Below are positions 15,548 through 24,001 of a DNA stretch of 64,000 bases, piece by piece (the stretch's first letter is position 1; every line of letters starts with the position of its first letter). This DNA is from Actinomadura coerulea. Its GTDB lineage: Bacteria; Actinomycetota; Actinomycetes; Streptosporangiales; Streptosporangiaceae. The stretch is taken from the NCBI RefSeq assembly GCF_014208105.1, contig NZ_JACHMQ010000001.1, positions 6,448,001 through 6,512,000 on the forward strand. Direction: 5' to 3'. The notes below the pieces were generated by a model. That model had not been told where the DNA came from, did not search any database, and saw only the letters and a program-made list of their open reading frames with translations. The position numbers and the translations under genes are program-made.

Positions 15548-16746
15548 CGGTGGTCACCCCGGCTCAGCATCAGCAGGGCGAGGTCGTCGGCCAGGACGTC
15601 CCCGTTCAGCCGTTCGGCCTCCGCGATCAGCCCGTCGACGAGCACGTCGCCGCGCCTCCCCTCCTCGTGCGCGGCCCTGGCGAGCCGCAGCAGACCGGCC
15701 AAGTCGAGGTGCCCGCCGTCCTCCCCGGCGGAACCCTCGATCAGCCCGTCGGTGTAGAGCAGCAGTCCCCACTCGTCGCCGAGCTCCAGGTCGGCGGCGG
15801 GCCACCGGGCGCCCGGAAGCAGCCCGAGCGCCGGCCCCCGCGGCTCGTCCGGGAGGGGCTCCACGCCGCCCGGCGCGAAGAAGAGCGGGCACGGATGCCC
15901 GGCGCGGTGCACCCGGGCGGTGCGCCGGTCCGGCGCGATCGTCACCATGCAGACGGTCGTGAAGATCTCGTCGCTCCACCGCTCGTGCTGCAGGACGGCG
16001 TCGAGGGTGTCGAGCAGGCGCGAGCCCGTGTGCCCGGCGAGCACGAGCGTCCGCCACGCCATGCGGAGCCGGACGCCGAGGGACGCCTCGTCGGCGCCGT
16101 GCCCGCTCACGTCGCCGATCACGGCGTGCACGGCGCCGTCGGCGGTCTCCACGGTGTCGTGGAAGTCGCCGCCGAGCAGCGCGCGGTCGCGTCCGGGCCG
16201 GTAGCGGGTGTGGTGCCGCAGCTCCCGGTCGTGCAGGATCGGCACGGGCAGCAGGCCGCGCTCCAGCCGGGCGTTCTCGCGGCTGAGCGCCCGCGCCTCG
16301 ACGAGCTGCCGCTCGGACTCGTCGGCGCGCTTGCGCTCGATCGCGTAGCTGATCGCCCGGGTGAGCAGCGCGCCGTCCGCGTCCTGCTTGACGAGGTAGT
16401 CCTGGGCTCCGGCGGCGACGGCCGCGACGCCGACGTGCGCGTCGGCGAGCCCGGTCAGCACCAGCACGGCGGTGGCCGGCGCGTGCTCGCGCACCTGGTG
16501 GAGGGCGTCGAGGCCCCGCGCGTCCGGGAGGGAGAGGTCGACGATGACGCACTGGATGTCGGGCCGCAGCGCGTCGAGGGCCTCGGCGAGCGTGGCCGCG
16601 ACGGTGATCCGCAGGCCGGGCTGCGCCTCGGTCAGCAGCTCCTCGAACAGGAACGCGTCGCCGGGATCGTCCTCGACGAGAAGGAGGTGCGGGGAACCGG
16701 CGACACCGAGGAGCCGCTCCGCACCGCGACTGGGCATCGCGGCCAT
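15544..16746 (-). CDS. Response regulator with SpoIIE-type PP2C output domain
   Basis: Protein of 400 residues. Residues ~18-140 are a receiver domain: HLLLVEDDPGDAFLFEELL acidic pocket, phospho-Asp in CVIVDLSLPD and Lys in DYLVKQD. After a helical linker comes a SpoIIE/PP2C domain with intact motifs: LGGDFHD, VIGDVSGHGADEA, LLLYTDGLIEG and DDLALLML. This is an RsbU-like output that dephosphorylates an anti-sigma antagonist when the receiver is phosphorylated. AGAAGGAG precedes the ATG. The last 4 bp overlap the start of the histidine kinase gene, its probable partner. Confidence 0.93.
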   Translation of the reverse strand: MAAMPSRGAERLLGVAGSPHLLLVEDDPGDAFLFEELLTEAQPGLRITVAATLAEALDALRPDIQCVIVDLSLPDARGLDALHQVREHAPATAVLVLTGLADAHVGVAAVAAGAQDYLVKQDADGALLTRAISYAIERKRADESERQLVEARALSRENARLERGLLPVPILHDRELRHHTRYRPGRDRALLGGDFHDTVETADGAVHAVIGDVSGHGADEASLGVRLRMAWRTLVLAGHTGSRLLDTLDAVLQHERWSDEIFTTVCMVTIAPDRRTARVHRAGHPCPLFFAPGGVEPLPDEPRGPALGLLPGARWPAADLELGDEWGLLLYTDGLIEGSAGEDGGHLDLAGLLRLARAAHEEGRRGDVLVDGLIAEAERLNGDVLADDLALLMLSRGDHR

Positions 16747-16959
16747 GTCTCAGCTCCTTCTGTCCGGCGTGGCCGGGTCGATGTCGGGTTGGAGGCCCTT
16801 GCCATCGAGCAAATGTTAGAGGCATCGGGCGCTCGGGGGGCACGCGGAGCGGCCGAACGGCGCTCGTCCGGCGGAACCCGCTCCCCTTTCGGTAACGATG
16901 CCGTCCCCCGCGCCACTACCCCGTGACATGACCTGAACGGACGGACGGAGGAGCACGCG

Positions 16960-17592
16960 GTGGCAGACGAGGCCCCCGATGAACAGCGCTTCACCGCGAT
17001 CTACGACGAGTGCCGCCAGCGCGTGTGGGCCTACGCCGCCGCCCGCGCCGGCGGCCAGGTCGCGGACGAGGTGGTGAGCGAGACCTTCGCCGTGGCGTGG
17101 CGGCGGCTCGCCGACGTCCCCGACCCGGCGCTGCCGTGGCTGCTCGGCGTCGCGCGGAACGTGCTGCGCGACGGGCACCGCGCGCGGGTGCGCCGCGAGT
17201 CGTTCGCGGCCGAGCTCGGGCGGTGGGCGCCGCGCTGGACCGGCGACGTCGCCGAGGACGTGGCCGAGCGGCTCGCGGTGCTGCGCGCGATGGCGGCGCT
17301 GCCCGAGGGGGACAGGGAGATCCTGATCCTCATCGCCTGGCAGGGCCTGACGCCGCGCGAGGCCGCCCGGGTGGTCGGCTGCTCGCCCGCGGCGCTGCGG
17401 GTGCGCCTGCACCGCGCGCGCCGCCGCCTGGTCCGCGCGGCCGAGGACGAGCAGTCGGACGCCCGCACGGCATCCGCCCGCCCGGACCCGCCCCGGCCGC
17501 CCGCCCGAACCGACACCGGACCGGGGTCGGCGGGCGCGGCGGCACAGGGAGCACGGTCGCAGGTCGGAGTCATCAAGGAGGAAACGGCATGA
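16960..17592 (+). CDS. ECF-type RNA polymerase sigma factor
   Basis: Protein of 210 residues. Region 2 is seen as FTAIYDECRQRVWAYAAARAGG and VVSETFAVAWRRL; region 4 is ALPEGDREILILIAWQGLTPREAARVVGCS with PAALRVRLHRARRRL. About 55 disordered Pro/Arg-rich residues follow region 4, longer than usual. The start is GTG at 16960 after GGAGGAG. The next gene overlaps by 4 bp and encodes a membrane protein of the CU044_5270 family, the customary partner for these sigma factors and a candidate anti-sigma factor. The promoters it controls are not recognisable here. Confidence 0.92.
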   Translation: MADEAPDEQRFTAIYDECRQRVWAYAAARAGGQVADEVVSETFAVAWRRLADVPDPALPWLLGVARNVLRDGHRARVRRESFAAELGRWAPRWTGDVAEDVAERLAVLRAMAALPEGDREILILIAWQGLTPREAARVVGCSPAALRVRLHRARRRLVRAAEDEQSDARTASARPDPPRPPARTDTGPGSAGAAAQGARSQVGVIKEETA

Positions 17593-18800
17593 GCGGAGCG
17601 AACCGGGGGGTGCGGGGGGTCGTCCCCCCGCCGGGAAACGGCATGAGGGATGTGATGCGGGTGTTGCGGGATTCCAGGCCTGAGGAGATGGACCCGGGTG
17701 CGCCGGTGGACGAGGGCGTGCGGCAGGCCGAGCTGGCGCGTGCCATGGCGGCGCCGCGTCCGGAGGCCGGGAGCGCCGCGCCCGTGCGGCGGCGAGTGCG
17801 GCCGGTCTGGGGGCTCGGGCTCGCCGGGGCGGTCGCGGCGGGGGCGGTCGCCGCGGCGGCGGTGCTCGTCGTTCCCGGCGGGGACGGGACGGAGCCGGGC
17901 AGGACGGCGGGCGGGGGCGGCGAGCGGGTGCTCGACGCGAGGACCGTCCTGCTCGCGGCGGCCGAGAAGGCGGACGGGCGGACCGAGACCATGCGGGCCT
18001 TCTGGCACCAGGTGACGGTGTCGTCCGCCACGTACACGGTGGGCAAGGGCGGCGGCGCCTACGCCGTCACGGTCAGGAGCAAGGCGGAGAGCTGGACGCC
18101 GAGCAGGCCGGGCGGCAAGGCGTGGGGCGCGGCGCAGGAGCTGGGGGCCAAGCCCGCGACCAAGGCGGACGAGGAGGCCTGGCGGCGCGCGGGGTCGCCC
18201 GGGACGTTCAAGATCGAGGTCCCCGTCGCCCCGACGCCCAAGGGCCGCCTGAAGGGGTTCACGGCGAAGACCACGGCGGGTCCGCGCAGTCTCAGCGGAT
18301 CCGCGCTGGTCGACGGCGACAAGGTCTTCTGGCTCGGCCGCAACGTGAGCATGAAGGACCTGCGGGCGCTGCCGTCCGACCCGAAGCGGCTCAAGGCCGA
18401 GCTGCTGCGCTGGTACAAGGGCCACGACACCGAGTCGAGCCGGCCGATGTCCTCGGACCGGTGGCTCTACACCGTGGCGCGCGGACTGGTGATGGAGATG
18501 CCGGTGAAGCCGGGGGTGCGGGCGGCCGCGTTCCGGATGCTGGCCGGGCTTCCCGCGGTGCGGTCGCTCGGGAAGGTCACCGATCCGCAGGGGCGGACGG
18601 GGAACGCGATCGCGGTGGAGGAGAAGACGCCGCTGGGCGTCGTCCGGGAAGAAATGATCATTGATCTGGCATCGGGCGCCGCGCTGGCCAGCAGCAACGT
18701 CATGGTGGCGCCGGCGGCCGGGGTGAGCGTCCCGGCGGGGCGGACGATGTACTCGACCGCCCTGGTCGGCGCGGAATGGACCGATTCCAAGCCGCGCTGA
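17589..18800 (+). CDS. CU044_5270 family membrane protein, probable anti-sigma partner
   Basis: Protein of 403 residues. The first ~80 are cytoplasmic (MRDVMRVLRDSRPEEMDPGAP), one membrane helix follows (WGLGLAGAVAAGAVAAAAVLVV, ~77-100), and the rest is extracytoplasmic with the family pattern ARTVLLAAAEKADG, YWHQV-like FWHQVTVSS and LPAVRSLGKVTDPQGRTGNAI. In actinomycetes it is regularly encoded right after an ECF sigma gene. Here ATGA overlaps the sigma stop and AAGGAGG precedes it. It probably senses envelope signals and binds the sigma factor. A second in-frame ATG at 17643 has a similar context and cannot be excluded. Confidence 0.88.
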   Translation: MSGANRGVRGVVPPPGNGMRDVMRVLRDSRPEEMDPGAPVDEGVRQAELARAMAAPRPEAGSAAPVRRRVRPVWGLGLAGAVAAGAVAAAAVLVVPGGDGTEPGRTAGGGGERVLDARTVLLAAAEKADGRTETMRAFWHQVTVSSATYTVGKGGGAYAVTVRSKAESWTPSRPGGKAWGAAQELGAKPATKADEEAWRRAGSPGTFKIEVPVAPTPKGRLKGFTAKTTAGPRSLSGSALVDGDKVFWLGRNVSMKDLRALPSDPKRLKAELLRWYKGHDTESSRPMSSDRWLYTVARGLVMEMPVKPGVRAAAFRMLAGLPAVRSLGKVTDPQGRTGNAIAVEEKTPLGVVREEMIIDLASGAALASSNVMVAPAAGVSVPAGRTMYSTALVGAEWTDSKPR

Positions 18801-18808
18801 CGTCATTG

Positions 18809-18845
18809 GGGAAGGGACGGTGCCGGCGCGGTGCCGTCCCTTCCC
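18809..18845. terminator. Terminator after the sigma/anti-sigma pair
   Basis: Perfect 12-bp stem (GGGAAGGGACGG at 18809-18820, complement at 18834-18845) around a 13-nt GC-rich loop, 8 bp after the stop. It also lies just beyond the stop of the convergent hypothetical gene at 18868. Confidence 0.75.
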
Positions 18846-18867
18846 GGCGTTAGTGGCCGGGTTGTGA

Positions 18868-19185
18868 TCAAGCGCTTCTGGGAGTGCGGCGCGCGGTTTT
18901 CTGTGCGGCTTTGCGGCCCGCGGCGGCCGCCTTGGCGCGGTTCAGGCTTTCGCGGACCTTGGCGGCTCCGCGCGCCGCGGTCACGGTGTCCTTGGCACGC
19001 CCGGCGTAAACAGCGAGCACCTCGGCGACGGGGGGAGGCTGCCATTCCTCCTTCGCCGCGGTCGGCAGGACGGGGAGAGGCGGGGCGGCGGAGTTTCCGG
19101 ACACGGGGTTTCCAGTCACGGGGACGAGCGCGAGATGGGATTGGCAGTGCGGGCACTGCACCCCCGGATGGGTGTCTCTGCTCAT
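18868..19185 (-). CDS. Hypothetical protein with N-terminal CxxC and basic Ala-rich tail
   Basis: Protein of about 105 residues, not recognised. It begins MSRDTHPGVQCPHCQSHL with one CxxC knuckle, so half a zinc ribbon, possibly completed by dimerisation. A Pro-rich middle follows (PPLPVLPTAAKEEWQPPP), and the last 50 residues are helical, rich in Ala, Arg and Lys (AAKVRESLNRAKAAAAGRKAA), histone-like in composition. The ATG at 19185 is chosen at the natural start of the CxxC part; no ribosome site is visible and the frame extends to 19215, so a leaderless start is possible. Nucleic-acid binding is a guess from composition. Confidence 0.55.
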   Translation of the reverse strand: MSRDTHPGVQCPHCQSHLALVPVTGNPVSGNSAAPPLPVLPTAAKEEWQPPPVAEVLAVYAGRAKDTVTAARGAAKVRESLNRAKAAAAGRKAAQKTARRTPRSA

Positions 19186-19249
19186 AACAACAATCATTAC
19201 GCGTGGGTCTGACAAAACAACCCCCCGCCTTTAGCGGGCCGCCGGGCGC

Positions 19250-20752
19250 TTATGTGCGGCGGGCGGTCATGTGCGCGGCGCGGACGCCGCCCGTGCGGTC
19301 GTCGTGCCGCGTCCGGTCGTCGTGGCGCACCACCGACGCGCCGCAGCACAGCAGCGCGATGATGACGGCGAGCCAGGCCACCGCGCGTCCCGCGCGCAGC
19401 CCGTATCCGCAGGTGATCCAGAGAAGGTGCAGGCCGGCGCGGCGCCACGGGTCGCGCTCGCCGTGCCGCCGCATCTCCAGCGCGCTGTAGCGGAAGTCGC
19501 GGGCGAGGCGGACGCTGTCGGAGTCGGCCGTGGCACGGGCCAGTTCCTGGTAGAGCGTGCGCAGGCGGTCGTCGCGGCCGGCGCCGCCGGCGAGGTCCTC
19601 GGCGAGGACGGCCCGGTCGCGGCGGCGCCACGGGCGCAGCCGGCGCCGGCCGGGCGCGGTCGCGAACGCGCAGTCGCCGGAGATCCGCAGCGCGTCCGGC
19701 CGCCGCAGCCCGAGGAAGCCGCAGCCGCTGAGGTCGATGTCGGCGAGCAGCAGCCGGGTCGCGTCGGCGCGGCGCAGCGACAGCAGCCGGACGCCGGACG
19801 GGCCGCTACCGGCGGGCGGCTCGGTGAGCCCCTGGATCGGGTGGGCCAGCGCCCGGACGGCGGCAGGGCCCTCGAACACCGCGTCCTCCAGGTCGAGTGC
19901 GGCGTGCCGGAGCCGGAAGTCGGCCTCCCCGTGGACGATCGCGCCGCGGGCGATGACCTGCCGCGCCGCCGCGTGCACCCGCAGCCCGCCGTGCACGGTG
20001 GCGTCCGACAGCCCGATCCGGCCGCCCGCCGCCAGCGGGCCGAGCCAGGCGCCGTGCCGGAACCGCGCCCGCTCGAACCGGGCATGGCGCGCCACCTGGA
20101 CGCGCTTGAACGACACGTCGCCGCGGAAGCAGGCGCCCTGCATCGCCGCGTCCCGCCCGAACCGGGCGCGGTCGAAGCAGGCCGCGCCCATGAGCACGGC
20201 GCCGCGGAAGGCGGCGTCGGCGTGCCACCGCGTCTCGCCGAAGAGGGCGTCGCCGGTGAACACCGCCTCCTCGAACGTGGCGTGCCGGTGGAAGCGGGCC
20301 TCGTGGAAGGACGCGTTGCGCCCGAAGCGCGCCCCCCGGAACGAGACGTTGCCGAAGAACCGGGCGTCGTAGAACGACGCGCCGCCGAGGAAGCGGGCGC
20401 CGTCGAACGAGCTGTCGCCCTCGACGCACAGGCCGCGCAGTCCCGCGTCCGCCGGCAGCACCGCCCCGTCGAACCGGGCCCGGCCGAGGTGGGGCCGCCC
20501 GTCGGGCCCGGTGACGGCGTCCAGCACCCCGTCCAGCAGCCACGGCGGGACGGTGACGCCGCGCAGGTCGAGGTCGGCGCCGGGGCGCAGGGAGCCCGTG
20601 AACCGCTCGAACTCGCGGGGGCGCAGGTGGGCGGGGCAGCCGCCGAGGTCGCCCGCGGCCCGGCCGGTGCAGCCGTCGACGGCGGTGCAGCGCGGCCAGA
20701 ACACCATGGGCGGCGAAGCCTCGTGAGGAGTCACGGTGTTCGTTCTACCCAC
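19250..20752 (-). CDS. Pentapeptide/beta-helix repeat membrane protein
   Basis: Protein of up to 500 residues. After a Cys-containing N terminus (RCTAVDGCTGRAAGDLGGCPAHLRP), residues ~90-290 are a run of A-[RF]-F-x-G type repeats every ~10-20 residues (DGARFLGGASFYDARFFGNVSFRGARF), typical of right-handed beta-helices. Near the C terminus there is a membrane helix (AGRAVAWLAVIIALLCCGASVV), then a short basic tail. Two longer relatives in this window (28983-30440 and 45052-46671) share the beta-helix-plus-C-terminal-membrane layout, though not close sequence. The start is uncertain: GTG 20752, GTG 20734 or an ATG near 20707. Confidence 0.75.
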   Translation of the reverse strand: MGRTNTVTPHEASPPMVFWPRCTAVDGCTGRAAGDLGGCPAHLRPREFERFTGSLRPGADLDLRGVTVPPWLLDGVLDAVTGPDGRPHLGRARFDGAVLPADAGLRGLCVEGDSSFDGARFLGGASFYDARFFGNVSFRGARFGRNASFHEARFHRHATFEEAVFTGDALFGETRWHADAAFRGAVLMGAACFDRARFGRDAAMQGACFRGDVSFKRVQVARHARFERARFRHGAWLGPLAAGGRIGLSDATVHGGLRVHAAARQVIARGAIVHGEADFRLRHAALDLEDAVFEGPAAVRALAHPIQGLTEPPAGSGPSGVRLLSLRRADATRLLLADIDLSGCGFLGLRRPDALRISGDCAFATAPGRRRLRPWRRRDRAVLAEDLAGGAGRDDRLRTLYQELARATADSDSVRLARDFRYSALEMRRHGERDPWRRAGLHLLWITCGYGLRAGRAVAWLAVIIALLCCGASVVRHDDRTRHDDRTGGVRAAHMTARRT

Positions 20753-20881
20753 GCGGGGGCGCGCAGTGAAGGTCTCTTGGTGGCCAGGTCGTTGAACCCC
20801 CCGGCCACGTTCGGCGGGGGCGGCCGGACCGGAGTGATCTGGGGGAACCGCGGGAATGATCGACGTATCAGATACCTCGGT

Positions 20882-20914
20882 GGAACCCGCACGTTCGACT
20901 TTCGTTAACCTAAG
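20882..20914 (+). promoter_or_regulatory. Candidate PHO box upstream of ppk
   Basis: Two adjacent 11-nt units, GTTCGACTTTC (20893-20903) and GTTAACCTAAG (20904-20914), with a weaker unit at 20882-20892, have the 11-nt spacing and GTTxACC pattern of PhoP boxes in streptomycetes. They end 17 bp before the ppk start, overlapping the likely promoter. Polyphosphate kinase genes are PhoP targets in Streptomyces; here this is inference. Confidence 0.45.
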
Positions 20915-20931
20915 TCAGGGAAAATTCTGGC

Positions 20932-23016
20932 ATGACCGTCAATCCAGGACATGTCCCTCCGCAATCCGAGGCGCTGCCCGACGACCGCTTCCTCGACCGT
21001 GAGGAGAGCTGGCTGAGATTCAACCAGCGCGTCCTGGAGCTCGCCGAGGACCCGGGGCTGCCGCTGCTGGAACGCGTCCGCTTCCTGTCGATCTTCTCCA
21101 GCAACCTGGACGAGTTCTTCATGGTCCGCGTCGCCGGGCTCGCCCGCCGGATGGCGACCGGCCTGGCCGTCCAGTCCGCGAGCGGCCGCCAGCCCCGCGA
21201 GGTGCTGGCGCGCACCGGCGTGGTCGCGCACGAGCTGATGCAGCGGCACGCGTCGTGCTTCCGCAAGGAGATCCTGCCCGCGCTCGAGGACGAGGGCATC
21301 GACCTCCTGCGCTGGGACGAGCTGGCCGAGACCGAGCAGGAGCGGCTGCGGCGGCTCTTCCGCGACCGGATCTACCCGGTGCTCACCCCGCTCGTCGTCG
21401 ACTCCGCGCACCCGTTCCCCTACATCTCGGGCCTGTCGCTGAACCTCGCGGTGATCGTCCGCGACCCGGAGACCGACGCCACGATGTTCGCCCGGGTGAA
21501 GGTGCCGCCGCTGCTGCCGCGCTTCATCGAGGCCTCCCCCGACCGGTTCACGCCGCTGGAGGACGTCATCGCGGCGCACCTCGGGCAGCTGTTCGTCGGG
21601 ATGGAGGTCGTCGAGCACCACGCGTTCCGGGTCACCCGCAACCAGGACCTGGAGATCGACGACGACATCAGCGAGGGCCTGCTCCAGGCGCTCGAACGCG
21701 AGCTGCTGCGGCGCCGGTTCGGCCCCGTCGTCCGGCTGGAGGTCGAGGAGTCGATCTCCGAGGGGGTGCTGGACCTGCTCACCTCCGAGCTGGGGGTGGA
21801 CGAGGGCCAGATCTACCGCGTGGTCGGGCCGCTGGACCTCGGCGGCCTCGCCGCCATCGCCGACCTCGACCGCCCGGAGCTGAAGTACCCCCCTTTCGTC
21901 CCGTCGAAGGAAGCGCTGCCGGAGGACGCGAGCATCTTCAGCGCCATCCGTGAGCGCGACGTCCTCGTCCACCACCCCTACGACTCGTTCACCACGACCG
22001 TCCAGCGGCTGATCGAGGACGCCGCGACCGACCCGCGCGTCCTGGCGATCAAGCAGACTCTGTACCGGACGAGCGGCGACTCGCCGATCGTGGACGCGCT
22101 GATGAGCGCCGCCGAGGCCGGCAAGCAGGTCGTGGTCGTCGTCGAGCTGAAGGCCCGGTTCGACGAGCGCGCCAACATCGCCTGGGCGCGCAAGCTGGAG
22201 ACCGCCGGCTGCCATGTCGTCTACGGGTTCGTCGGGCTGAAGACGCACTGCAAGCTCGCGCTGATCGTCCGGCAGGAGTCCGAGGGCCACCTGCGCCGCT
22301 ACTGCCACATCGGCACCGGCAACTACCACCCGAAGACCGCGCGCCTGTACGAGGACTTCGGGCTGCTCACCGCCGACCCCGAGGTCGGCGAGGACGTCAG
22401 CGCCCTGTTCAACCACCTCACCGGCTACTCGCGGCAGAGCTCCTACCACCGGCTGCTCGTCGCGCCGAACAGCCTGCGCTCCGGGCTCGTCCAGCGGATC
22501 GAGCACGAGATCGACAACCGCCGGGCCGGGCACCCCGCCCGCGTCCGGATCAAGTGCAACGCCCTGGTGGACGAGGTGATCATCGACGCGCTCTACCGGG
22601 CGTCGCGGGCCGGGGTCCCGGTGGACGTCTGGGTCCGCGGGATCTGCGCGCTGCGCCCCGGCGTGCCCGGCCTGTCGGACATGATCCGCGTGCGCAGCGT
22701 CCTCGGCCGGTTCCTGGAGCACTCCCGCGTGTTCGCGTTCGAGAACGGCGGCGAGCCGGAGGTGTGGCTCGGCAGCGCCGACCTGATGCACCGCAACCTG
22801 GACCGGCGCGTCGAGGCCCTCGTCACCGTCAACGACCGGGCCCAGCGCGACGACCTGCTCGCCCTGATGGACCGGGCCATGGACGACCACACCCACGCCT
22901 GGGCGCTCGACGCTGAGGGCACCTGGACGCGCAGCCTGGCCGGCGCGGGCGAGACCCTCCTGGACATCCAGACCCATCTGGTGAAGAGCCGCCGGTGGAG
23001 GACGATCGATGCCTGA
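20932..23016 (+). CDS. ppk: Polyphosphate kinase 1
   Basis: Protein of 694 residues, normal length for PPK1. The N-terminal domain begins FLDREESWLRFNQRVLELAED and SNLDEFFMVRVAGL. The catalytic His is in RYCHIGTGNYHPKTARLYEDFGLLT (the autophosphorylated His lies in this stretch), and a second conserved stretch is LKARFDERANIAWARKLE. It reversibly moves the terminal phosphate of ATP to polyphosphate in the cytoplasm. The stop overlaps the Nudix/histidine-phosphatase gene by 8 bp, an order also seen in mycobacteria. Possible PHO-box repeats precede the start. Confidence 0.97.
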   Translation: MTVNPGHVPPQSEALPDDRFLDREESWLRFNQRVLELAEDPGLPLLERVRFLSIFSSNLDEFFMVRVAGLARRMATGLAVQSASGRQPREVLARTGVVAHELMQRHASCFRKEILPALEDEGIDLLRWDELAETEQERLRRLFRDRIYPVLTPLVVDSAHPFPYISGLSLNLAVIVRDPETDATMFARVKVPPLLPRFIEASPDRFTPLEDVIAAHLGQLFVGMEVVEHHAFRVTRNQDLEIDDDISEGLLQALERELLRRRFGPVVRLEVEESISEGVLDLLTSELGVDEGQIYRVVGPLDLGGLAAIADLDRPELKYPPFVPSKEALPEDASIFSAIRERDVLVHHPYDSFTTTVQRLIEDAATDPRVLAIKQTLYRTSGDSPIVDALMSAAEAGKQVVVVVELKARFDERANIAWARKLETAGCHVVYGFVGLKTHCKLALIVRQESEGHLRRYCHIGTGNYHPKTARLYEDFGLLTADPEVGEDVSALFNHLTGYSRQSSYHRLLVAPNSLRSGLVQRIEHEIDNRRAGHPARVRIKCNALVDEVIIDALYRASRAGVPVDVWVRGICALRPGVPGLSDMIRVRSVLGRFLEHSRVFAFENGGEPEVWLGSADLMHRNLDRRVEALVTVNDRAQRDDLLALMDRAMDDHTHAWALDAEGTWTRSLAGAGETLLDIQTHLVKSRRWRTIDA

Positions 23017-23881
23017 CGTCATCATGGCCGCCGGAGCGCTGCTGTGGCGCGACGGCCCCGAGTTCGCGCTGATCCACCGGCCCCGCCACGACGACTGGTC
23101 ATTCCCCAAGGGCAAGGTCGACCCGGGCGAGCACGTGCTGCGCGCCGCCGTCCGCGAGGTCGAGGAGGAGACCGGCGTCGTCCCCCGCCTCGGGCGGCGC
23201 CTCTCGACCGTCTCCTACCAGCTCGGTGGGCGGACCAAGCGGGTCGAGTACTGGGCGGCCCGCCCGGTCGCCGTGAGCGCGTTCGCCCCCAACGAGGAGG
23301 TGGACGAGCTGGTCTGGCTGCCGGCGAAGGAGGCCGAGGCCCGGCTCAGCTACCGGCACGACGTCGACCTGCTCCACGAGTTCCTGGCGGGGCCGCTCGA
23401 CACCGCGCCGCTGGTCATCCTGCGGCACGCCCGCGCGGGGGAGAAGAGGGCGTGGCGGGAGGCCGACGAGCTGCGCCCGCTGGACGAGGCCGGCCGCGCC
23501 GAGGCGTCCGACCTCGCCGGGCTGCTGCACTCCTACGGGCCCATGCGGACCGTCAGCTCGGCGACCGCGCGGTGCCTGGAGACCGTCCTGCCCTACGCGC
23601 GGCGCGTCCGCGCGCCCGTCGAGACGGAGGCGGCGTTCACGGTCGGCGAGACCAACCCGGACCGGGCCGTGGAGCGGCTGCTGTCCATGGCGGGCACGCC
23701 CGCGATGGTGTGCACGCACGGCGAGGTCGTGTCCGAGCTCATCGCCGGCCTCTGCCGGAAACTGGGCGAGAAGCTCCCGGACGACACGACCCTCGACAAG
23801 GCCGAGTTCTGGACCGCCCACCTGGCCGACGGCACGCTGACCGCCCTCGAACGCCACACCTCCCGGACGGCGCAGACCTGA
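23009..23881 (+). CDS. Nudix hydrolase fused to histidine phosphatase (MutT1-like)
   Basis: Protein of 290 residues. The N-terminal Nudix box is complete: GKVDPGEHVLRAAVREVEEETGV, residues ~36-58. The C-terminal half is a histidine-phosphatase domain starting LVILRHARAGEK with the catalytic RHA and a second His in VCTHGEVV. This two-domain layout and the position after ppk match mycobacterial MutT1, which hydrolyses 8-oxo-dGTP and diadenosine polyphosphates. It overlaps ppk by 8 bp and is probably co-transcribed. The stop codon sits in a 14-bp tandem duplication (23879-23906). The function in nucleotide-pool cleaning is family knowledge, not shown here. Confidence 0.92.
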   Translation: MPDVIMAAGALLWRDGPEFALIHRPRHDDWSFPKGKVDPGEHVLRAAVREVEEETGVVPRLGRRLSTVSYQLGGRTKRVEYWAARPVAVSAFAPNEEVDELVWLPAKEAEARLSYRHDVDLLHEFLAGPLDTAPLVILRHARAGEKRAWREADELRPLDEAGRAEASDLAGLLHSYGPMRTVSSATARCLETVLPYARRVRAPVETEAAFTVGETNPDRAVERLLSMAGTPAMVCTHGEVVSELIAGLCRKLGEKLPDDTTLDKAEFWTAHLADGTLTALERHTSRTAQT

Positions 23882-24001
23882 CGAAGCGGGCCTGACGAAG
23901 CGGGCCCGACGGGGTGCGCGTGGTCTGCCTCCGGCCCCACGCGATCCCCGCGTCGGTCCGGACCGGCCGCACCGCGGACGGGGGTGAGAGCGTCCGGCCG
24001 G

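Noticed and set aside
20905..23115. Open frame of 736 codons opposite ppk
   Set aside because: Shadow of ppk; no recognisable domain and Val/Asp/Arg-rich composition typical of antisense frames.
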